Assembly: GCA_002402315.1 (NCBI GenBank)
Contig: DHFP01000237.1
Span: 1-12,869, forward strand
Origin: Clostridiales bacterium UBA4821
GTDB taxonomy: Bacteria; Bacillota; Clostridia; Acetivibrionales; UBA4821
Reading direction: 5' to 3'
Length of the DNA: 12,869 bases
The notes beneath the pieces were generated by a model. The model did no database searches and was not told where the DNA came from. It saw nothing but the letters and a program-made list of their open reading frames with translations. This document shows positions 7,331 through 12,869 of the stretch, one piece after another. Both the position numbers and the translations under genes were made by a program. How positions within the stretch are numbered: the stretch's first letter is position 1; each line of letters starts with the position of its first letter.

Positions 7331-8457
7331 TTGAAAAACCATTGCGAATATTACAAGTTTCTGGTTGCCTCAGTAGAGGCGGCGCAGAGACAATGATTAT
7401 GAATCTTTACAGAGAGATAGATGTATCTAAGGTTCAGTTTGATTTTCTGGTTTATGAGGAGTCAGACGGGTCGTTTGATGATGAAATTATCAAAAGGGGA
7501 GGACGCATTCTAAATCTCGATAGGTCAAATAAACTTGGAGTGATTGAATACTATTGGCGCCTTAAAAAGATTGTTAAGGAAAATGGGCCTTATAAGGCGA
7601 TACACATACATACACAATTCCATTCTGGAATTGTACTAGTATGTGCAAAACTAATTGGAATTCCAATTCGTATTTGTCACGCACATAGTACTGCGGATTC
7701 ATGCCATATTGATAGGATTCGCAACTTATATCAATCCATAATGAGGCAGTTGATAATACTAAACGCAACACATTTATTGGCGTGTGGGAAGGATGCCGGA
7801 TATTTTCTTTATGGAGACTATTTTAATATAAAAGGGGAAGTTATTCGCAACGCGATAGATTACGACAAGTTTGTCAAGGTTGAAGAAGAATTGGTGGATA
7901 AATGCAGGAGACAAATAGGGATAGGGGATCCAGAAGTAATTATTGGGAGCGTGGCCAGTTTTCGTGAAGCAAAAAATCATATTTTTATGTTGGATATAGT
8001 TGCAGAAATGCAAAAAAGAGGTATGCAATTCAAAATGGTGTTTGCAGGTGGTGGTTTGCTATTTGATGATATCAAGCTTGAAGCTGAAAAACGTCATCTC
8101 GGTGAAAAAGTATTATTTCTGGGAGTTAGAGATGATGTACCCCTTCTAATGAAGGTTTTTGATGTCATACTAATGCCATCGTTGTATGAAGGGTTACCTG
8201 TCACATTAGTGGAATCACAAGCGAGTAATGTTTGTGCAGTTATTTCAGAAAACATTACTGATGAAGTTGACTTCGATTTGGGATTAATTAAAAAAGTCTC
8301 GTTGGATGCAGATATTGACATTTGGATTTCCGAACTGGTAAACGGAGCGGAATTAAAAAACTCAGTATCGAAACACGACATATTAAATCAATTATCTAAA
8401 AATGGGTATCTAGTACAAGATAGTTTAAATCTGTTATACGAATTTTACGAAATATAA
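7327..8457 (+). CDS. GT4 glycosyltransferase, CapH/EpsF-like (copy 2)
   Basis: A 376-residue GT4 enzyme related to the one at 5296: the segment GGAETMIMNLYR is identical in both, and the EX7E motif (E288/E296 in YEGLPVTLVE) is the same apart from one residue. The clear difference is in the donor-binding loop. Where copy 1 reads GRFQTEKNH, this protein reads ASFREAKNH (residues 210-218), so the usual arginine is Ser211, while K216 is kept and R213 lies two residues later. This may change donor choice or activity; it need not mean the enzyme is dead. The start overlaps the GT2 stop as ATGA, with AAAAGGA at 7313-7319. An 18-base gap separates it from the chosen wzy start. Substrate unknown. Confidence 0.9.
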   Translation: MIEKPLRILQVSGCLSRGGAETMIMNLYREIDVSKVQFDFLVYEESDGSFDDEIIKRGGRILNLDRSNKLGVIEYYWRLKKIVKENGPYKAIHIHTQFHSGIVLVCAKLIGIPIRICHAHSTADSCHIDRIRNLYQSIMRQLIILNATHLLACGKDAGYFLYGDYFNIKGEVIRNAIDYDKFVKVEEELVDKCRRQIGIGDPEVIIGSVASFREAKNHIFMLDIVAEMQKRGMQFKMVFAGGGLLFDDIKLEAEKRHLGEKVLFLGVRDDVPLLMKVFDVILMPSLYEGLPVTLVESQASNVCAVISENITDEVDFDLGLIKKVSLDADIDIWISELVNGAELKNSVSKHDILNQLSKNGYLVQDSLNLLYEFYEI

Positions 8458-8475
8458 GCAGTAGTGAGAATAAAC

Positions 8476-9939
8476 ATGCGCATTAGGATTAGTCTAAAAA
8501 AAGAAAAAACATTTCAAAACTACCTTGTTTTAACTTTGCTAATGTCTCTATTAATTGCAATTGTGTGTTTGATATTATTGTCATCTATAAATATATCATA
8601 CGATGTTCGGCTAAGATGGTTTGGCTGGATAGGAAACTTGCTTTTAATATGGGGTTTGTATGTATTTAAAAAACTAATAAATACCCATATTAATCAATAT
8701 AGCATGTTTTATTTATGCTATTTCATCTTTTCTTATGGCCAGTTGATGTTATTTTCAGTTGGAATCGAATATGAAAAGTTCTTGGTTTTAAGGCTCTTTC
8801 CACCAGATGACATCATAAAATACTGTCTCTTTTTCTGCATATCAACATGCTTCTTTCTCTTTGGAGCATTGCTGGCTATAAAAAAGATTGTTAAGAATAC
8901 TAAACATTTTGGTGAATTAGCGAACCCGGGCAAGACATTGTTACTAGCTGTTAAAATAGTTGCTTGGATTTTATTTCTAATATCCGCTCCGGTATATTTT
9001 TCAGATCTAATTGGTAATGTTACTAAATCAATCATTCAAGGGTATAATGCAATTTATGACGTGGGTGATTATTCATCTGCCTCAAATATAATAACGTCCT
9101 TAAGTATGTGGTATGTTCCGTCGCTTTATTTATTGCTTTGGTCATATAAGCAAAGCAAAATTGCGAGACGCGCTATAACATCGCTTTTAGTGATATCTAT
9201 TGGTGGAGTGCTGATAATCGGAGCGAGAAGTACTGCTGTGGCAATGTTACTAAGTTATATTTTTTTATGGAATGCTACAATTAATAAATTAAATAAAAGA
9301 AAAATGTTTATTACATTAGTGGGATTGTTCCTATTTTTTACTATTCTTCCTATCATTCAAGAGTATCGAGGAACGTCGGGCAAGTCCATTGAAAGCTTTT
9401 GGAATGTGCTCACACTTATGGATAATGGTAACAAGATTGTGGAAATAATAGGAGAACTTGGTAGTTCAATGCAGGTGTGGTTGAGAGTATTAGAATTAGT
9501 GCCAAGTGCGTATCCGCTAAAATTGGGAGAATCATATTTGGCATCAATACTCGCATGTATACCATCGCTGTTCATGGGCGGGCATTCTTTTACTCAAGAT
9601 GCACAGTTAGCTGGTTGGCTACAAAGTGCTGCTAATATGAGCTATGGACCAGGTTTTTCAATGCATGGTGAAGCATATTATAATTTTGGCTGGTGGGGAA
9701 TACCATTTATGCTCATTGTCGGGTTGGTGTTTTTCAAGTTTCTAAGCAACGATTTTATTAAAGGCAAATTATTAATTTTGAGAGATACTTTTTCGGCTAT
9801 TGCCTTATTCGCGTTTATTACAACTGCCAGAGGATCAATGTATTTATCTATAAGAAAAGAACTATATATGATTCTTCTCCCGGTTTTTGTAATAATTATA
9901 TTAAATAACACATTAAGAAAGCAAAAGGTCGTTAAATAA
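8476..9939 (+). CDS. wzy: Wzy-type polysaccharide repeat-unit polymerase
   Basis: A 487-residue, very hydrophobic inner-membrane protein that probably joins flipped repeat units into the polymer on the outer face of the membrane. By eye there are about 11 to 12 membrane segments, for example near residues 16-38, 48-65, 77-97, 115-136, 155-175, 205-224, 234-268, 278-294, 405-422, 438-452 and 463-478. A long extracytoplasmic loop of roughly 110 residues (295-405) ends in GEAYYNFGWWGIP, an arrangement usual in Wzy proteins. The frame also allows a GTG start at 8464 (four more residues), but nothing like a ribosome site precedes it; ATG 8476 has a weak GTGAG seven bases upstream, so the start is uncertain. 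Wzy proteins diverge strongly, so the call rests on topology and context. It is among the most AT-rich genes here. Confidence 0.85.
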   Translation: MRIRISLKKEKTFQNYLVLTLLMSLLIAIVCLILLSSINISYDVRLRWFGWIGNLLLIWGLYVFKKLINTHINQYSMFYLCYFIFSYGQLMLFSVGIEYEKFLVLRLFPPDDIIKYCLFFCISTCFFLFGALLAIKKIVKNTKHFGELANPGKTLLLAVKIVAWILFLISAPVYFSDLIGNVTKSIIQGYNAIYDVGDYSSASNIITSLSMWYVPSLYLLLWSYKQSKIARRAITSLLVISIGGVLIIGARSTAVAMLLSYIFLWNATINKLNKRKMFITLVGLFLFFTILPIIQEYRGTSGKSIESFWNVLTLMDNGNKIVEIIGELGSSMQVWLRVLELVPSAYPLKLGESYLASILACIPSLFMGGHSFTQDAQLAGWLQSAANMSYGPGFSMHGEAYYNFGWWGIPFMLIVGLVFFKFLSNDFIKGKLLILRDTFSAIALFAFITTARGSMYLSIRKELYMILLPVFVIIILNNTLRKQKVVK

Positions 9940-11084
9940 TGAAAGTTTTGCAATATGGTATGTCAAATAATGAGGGCGGAATTGAAGTTGTTACAATGAA
10001 CGTATATAGAAACATTGTTAAAGATATTGAATTTGATTTTTTGATTTGCGGAGAAGATATTGCATTTGAGGATGAAATAGAAGCATTGGGAGGCAAAGTT
10101 TTCAAAATTACAAGACGCAAGAAAAACCCTATGAAGCATTACTTGGACTATATAAAATTTTTTAAAGATAGTAGGGGAAAATATGATGCAATACACTGCT
10201 CCTGTTGTACGTTATATTCCATCACACCGATTATCCTTGCAAAGTTATTTAGAATTCCGCAAATAATATTACATTCTCGAAGTTCAAATTATAATACAAA
10301 CAAATGGCGGTTGAAATTTGCCCATAGAAAGAATCTCTTGATTGCCGATAAACTGGCAACAGACTTTTTAGCTTGCTCTCGCCTGGCTGCAAAATTTATG
10401 TTTTCACCAAAGCGATATTATTCTGGTGAGTACAATTTATTTAGAAATCCAGTTGCATTAGATAAGTTTTATTTTAATAAAAGCATTCGAAACAAAATTA
10501 GGGATGAATTGGCACAATCCAATACTTTTGTATTAGGGCATGTGGGGGCATTTCTGCCTGTAAAAAACCATAGCTTTATTTTAGCTGTTTTTAAAGAATT
10601 AAGTGATATGGGAATTGATTGCAGACTTATCCTTATCGGGGATGGTGATGTAGAATATAAAGAGAGTATAAAAAAACAAGCTGCCAAAATGGCAATAGAT
10701 GGTAAAATAATTTTCACGGGAATCGTTAACAATGTTAATGAATATATGCAAGCTATGGATATTTTTATTTTTCCATCACTTTACGAGGGATTTGGCAATG
10801 TATTAATAGAAGCCCAAGCCGCAGGACTTAAATGTTTCGTATCCGATTGTATTACAACTGAAGTTGATGTAATTCCGGGGGCGGTTGAGAGGTTCTCGCT
10901 TGACAATGGCGCACATAGTTGGGCGGAAAAAATATTTAGATATGCGCTCAATCAAGAAAGAGGTACTGAAAGACAAGTAGACAAAAAAATATTCTCTGAA
11001 TTCTCGATGGAGAAATGTGTTTGCGAATATAAAAAAATCTATCATTGTGTAGATGATCTAAGGAATCTGGAGCGAATCGAGTGA
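9939..11084 (+). CDS. GT4 glycosyltransferase, CapH/EpsF-like (copy 3)
   Basis: A 381-residue GT4 enzyme, more distant from the copies at 5296 and 7327. The N-terminal loop is EGGIE (12-16), the EX7E pair is E283/E291 in YEGFGNVLIE, and K209 of the donor loop is present in GHVGAFLPVKNH. The arginine normally found in GRF is Ala204 here. The rest of the C-terminal domain, including LILIGDGD and IFPSLYEG, looks intact and the length is normal, so the gene is probably functional with altered donor contacts. The start overlaps the wzy stop by one base (TAATG), with AAAGG about ten bases upstream. Lying between polymerase and flippase genes, it probably adds a sugar or side branch of the repeat unit. 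Substrate unknown. Confidence 0.9.
   Translation: MKVLQYGMSNNEGGIEVVTMNVYRNIVKDIEFDFLICGEDIAFEDEIEALGGKVFKITRRKKNPMKHYLDYIKFFKDSRGKYDAIHCSCCTLYSITPIILAKLFRIPQIILHSRSSNYNTNKWRLKFAHRKNLLIADKLATDFLACSRLAAKFMFSPKRYYSGEYNLFRNPVALDKFYFNKSIRNKIRDELAQSNTFVLGHVGAFLPVKNHSFILAVFKELSDMGIDCRLILIGDGDVEYKESIKKQAAKMAIDGKIIFTGIVNNVNEYMQAMDIFIFPSLYEGFGNVLIEAQAAGLKCFVSDCITTEVDVIPGAVERFSLDNGAHSWAEKIFRYALNQERGTERQVDKKIFSEFSMEKCVCEYKKIYHCVDDLRNLERIE
11068..11072 (+). promoter_or_regulatory. Ribosome binding site deciding the GTG start of wzx
   Basis: TGGAG lies eight bases before GTG 11081 and inside the preceding GT4 gene. With the GTGA stop/start overlap it supports GTG, not a later ATG, as the flippase start. 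Confidence 0.6.
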
Positions 11085-12610
11085 GAAGAAGCAGATCCAT
11101 TCGGAATATTATTACATCTATTGGTAGTCAAACTATAGTTGTCTTATTTGGTTTGGTTCTTCCGCGATTGTTCATCACTTCCTTTGGTTCCGAAGTTAAT
11201 GGTTTGCTATCGTCAATTACAAATGTTTTTGTATATATTAATTTGCTAGAAGCGGGACTGGGCCTAGCATCGATTCAAGCTCTTTATGCACCGTTAGCAA
11301 ATCATGAACAGAATAAAGTGGATTCTATCCTTGCTGCAACAGCGAGAAGCTATCGAAGAGTTGGCATATATGTTTTGGCATGTGTACTAAGCGTCGCTCT
11401 AATCTATCCGTTAATTGTTGAATCTTCAATAAACTACTGTACTATAGTGGTACTTTTTTTGTTACAGGGCTCGGTTACAGTTTTAGACTATTTTCTGCAG
11501 GCAAAAAACAGAATCCTTCTACAGGCTGAAGCCAAGTCATACGTTATTACAAATATAAATATGACAATAAGTATAGCCACCAGCACATGTAAAATATTAT
11601 TGATCTTTTTGCATTTTGATATTATTGCAATACAATTATCTTTCGCATTCATAAGCATGCTAAAAATATTGCTTTTCCAGAGATATATGCACAAGCAATA
11701 TAAACACCTGAATAAAAATGCAGAACCTGACTTCGGGTCGATATCCGACCGAAAGTATTCATTTGTTCATAACGCGGTATTTATGATTTCGGCTAATATT
11801 GATATTTTGATACTGACAGTTATGACTAACCTTAAGGTAGTCAGCGTATACGCTGTTTATAAGATCATATATCAGGGCGTTAAGATGATACCAAGCGCGT
11901 TACAAAATGGTGTTAATGCCAGCTTTGGTCAATTATATGCTGACAATAAAGAGCGCTTTACAGAAATGTATGCTAGTTTTGAGGTGATGTATACTATCAT
12001 AACTTTTTCACTCTTTACTGTTGCATGTATTTTAACAAAACCATTTTTAATGTTGTATACTGCTGGTGTAACGGACATTGAATATATCATTTATGGCTTG
12101 CCTATTTTTTTTACTGCTTCAGAATTATTGAATGAGATGCGATCATTATCAACAAAGGTGATCCACTATGCGGGACATTTCAAGCAAACAATGAAGCCTG
12201 CAATAATAGAAATAATAATAAACTGCTTATTGTCAGTACTGTTTGTTAAATTCGCAGGTATTATTGGAGTGGTTCTTGCTACCGTAATTGCATCTTTATA
12301 TAGGGTAATTGCTTATACTCAATATACTAATAAATATTTATTAAATAGAGATGTTAAGATCACATATAGACGATGGACAGTAAATAGTATAGTAGCAGCA
12401 TGTATAATATTTTTGTCTTCAAATATTCCACTTGAAATTGGCAACTACTTTATGTTCGTTGTTTATGCAGTAGTGGGTACCGTAATTGTAAGCTTGATGT
12501 TTTTTGTTGGCAATTTGTTTATTGCAAAATCAGAATTGGGATATGTGGTTTCTTATATAAAACCAATTCTGCATAACAGACTGAAAGCGAGGAACAAGGA
12601 TGTACATTAG
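11081..12610 (+). CDS. wzx: Wzx-type repeat-unit flippase (MATE/PST family)
   Basis: A 509-residue polytopic membrane protein of the polysaccharide transporter (PST/Wzx) family, which moves the undecaprenyl-linked repeat unit across the membrane. The N-terminus is basic (RRSRSIRN) and leads into the first membrane helix. LPRLFITSFGSEVNGLLSSI at 27-46 is typical of Gram-positive Wzx proteins, as is the following LLEAGLGLASIQALY. Hydrophobic helices continue to about residue 485 with a basic tail, giving about 12 to 14 segments. The GTG start overlaps the GT4 stop as GTGA. It is the last intact gene of the locus: the next ATG (12600) lies 11 bases inside its end but opens a broken gene. Wzx identity is firm by type; the substrate is whatever repeat unit this locus makes. 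Confidence 0.92.
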   Translation: MRRSRSIRNIITSIGSQTIVVLFGLVLPRLFITSFGSEVNGLLSSITNVFVYINLLEAGLGLASIQALYAPLANHEQNKVDSILAATARSYRRVGIYVLACVLSVALIYPLIVESSINYCTIVVLFLLQGSVTVLDYFLQAKNRILLQAEAKSYVITNINMTISIATSTCKILLIFLHFDIIAIQLSFAFISMLKILLFQRYMHKQYKHLNKNAEPDFGSISDRKYSFVHNAVFMISANIDILILTVMTNLKVVSVYAVYKIIYQGVKMIPSALQNGVNASFGQLYADNKERFTEMYASFEVMYTIITFSLFTVACILTKPFLMLYTAGVTDIEYIIYGLPIFFTASELLNEMRSLSTKVIHYAGHFKQTMKPAIIEIIINCLLSVLFVKFAGIIGVVLATVIASLYRVIAYTQYTNKYLLNRDVKITYRRWTVNSIVAACIIFLSSNIPLEIGNYFMFVVYAVVGTVIVSLMFFVGNLFIAKSELGYVVSYIKPILHNRLKARNKDVH

Positions 12611-12719
12611 AAAAACATTTGGGGGCATACCGATAATTGCAAAAATCAGAAGCTAGCAGAGATATATAGAATATCTTAAAGAAAAGCAAGAATTTGATAG
12701 GGATCCTATTGGCAGGGTA
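12600..12719 (+). pseudogene. 5' remnant of an unrecognised gene with in-frame TAG
   Basis: ATG 12600 overlaps the wzx end by 11 bases and is preceded by GCGAGGAACAAGG, the same arrangement as real starts in this locus, so a gene began here. It codes only MYIRKTFGGIPIIAKIRS and then meets TAG at 12654-12656. The same frame stays open after the TAG (QRYIEYLKEKQEFDRDPIG) and then passes directly into 2-epimerase-like sequence. One base change (for example TAT or CAG to TAG) would explain the stop. I do not recognise the family from so few residues. The junction to the following fragment lies at about 12705-12720, where base composition also changes. Confidence 0.55.
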
Positions 12720-12725
12720 GCTGCC
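12711..12725. repeat. Short inverted repeat at the pseudogene junction
   Basis: GGCAG and CTGCC form a five-base-pair inverted repeat around a five-base loop, exactly where AT-rich sequence gives way to GC-richer epimerase sequence. No T tract follows, so it is not a convincing terminator. It may be chance. Confidence 0.3.
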
Positions 12726-12869
12726 TATTTCAAATTTCCCGCCGTCTGCATCAGGACCAGCACCGAGCGGCCGGAATCAATGGATAAGGCAATTTCATCA
12801 TCGGCAGTATCACCGCAGAGCAGGTGCTGCAGGCTGTCGACCTGGCGGTGGCGATGGGTGAGAACGGCG
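12720..12869 (+). pseudogene. wecB: UDP-GlcNAc 2-epimerase (non-hydrolysing) fragment, frameshifted
   Basis: From about 12720 the sequence reads AAYFKFPAVCIRTSTERPES, then MDK. This is the C-terminal UDP-binding part of the WecB/CapG-type 2-epimerase that makes ManNAc-type sugars. After the lysine codon at 12786-12788 the family frame continues only if one base is missing: from 12791 the next frame gives NFIIGSITAEQVLQAVDLAV, then AMGENG. A Gly codon (GGC) has apparently lost one G at 12789-12790. The first two thirds of a normal gene of about 370 codons is absent upstream, so even without the frameshift this is not a working gene. It runs off the window. Its GC content is higher than that of the genes before it, so it has another origin or is an older resident. 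Confidence 0.8.

Noticed and set aside
5296..8457. Recent tandem duplication of the GT4 genes at 5296 and 7327
   Set aside because: They share short motifs, but most residues outside the motifs differ and a GT2 gene lies between; this is old family relationship, not a recent repeat.
8464..8466. GTG as start of wzy
   Set aside because: No ribosome-site-like sequence precedes it, whereas ATG 8476 has at least a weak GTGAG at proper distance. The choice is not certain.
12711..12725. GGCAG/CTGCC inverted repeat as a rho-independent terminator
   Set aside because: The stem is only five base pairs and no run of T follows; the sequence continues as coding-like epimerase sequence.

Overview
The window carries one unidirectional (+ strand) surface polysaccharide (capsule/exopolysaccharide) locus of the Wzy-dependent type. 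It runs almost without gaps from position 1 to about 12610 and is cut at both ends. The low to moderate GC content, good AGGAG-type ribosome binding sites, short overlapping genes and the gene families present suggest a low-GC Gram-positive bacterium (Bacillota, perhaps a clostridial lineage). No rRNA, tRNA or housekeeping gene is present to confirm this, so the taxonomic call is weak.

Layout. Positions 1-335 hold the C-terminal end of the initiating sugar-1-phosphate transferase. A CapM/PglA-like GT4 glycosyltransferase (373-1482) follows, then a TviB/WbpO-type UDP-HexNAc 6-dehydrogenase (1499-2818) and a TviC/WbpP-type UDP-HexNAc 4-epimerase (2822-3796). A markedly more AT-rich, tightly overlapping block comes next: a FemAB-like/GNAT-fold acyltransferase (3796-4569), a DUF2334-type polysaccharide deacetylase (4560-5291), a GT4 (5296-6402), a GT2 (6392-7330), a second GT4 (7327-8457), a Wzy polymerase (8476-9939), a third GT4 (9939-11084) and a Wzx flippase (11081-12610). 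The last 260 bases contain no intact gene. They hold a broken 5' gene remnant (18 codons, then an in-frame TAG) that runs into a more GC-rich, frameshifted fragment of a non-hydrolysing UDP-GlcNAc 2-epimerase (wecB-like).

How the genes work together (inference from families). The initiating enzyme loads the first sugar phosphate on undecaprenyl phosphate. Five glycosyltransferases could extend it, which would allow a repeat unit of up to about six sugars. TviB and TviC together are expected to supply UDP-N-acetylgalactosaminuronic acid (or the related gluco form), so the polymer is probably acidic. The FemAB-like and deacetylase proteins may decorate or trim the sugars, Wzx flips the repeat unit, and Wzy polymerises it. 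The chain-length and tyrosine-kinase genes usual in such loci are not in the window and probably lie upstream.

The most notable points are the FemAB-like/deacetylase modification pair inside the locus, the sharp composition changes near 3.8 kb and 12.71 kb that look like cassette boundaries, the chimeric double-broken 3' junction, and the loss of the usual GRF arginine in two of three related GT4 enzymes. I found no CRISPR array, insertion sequence, riboswitch or convincing terminator.
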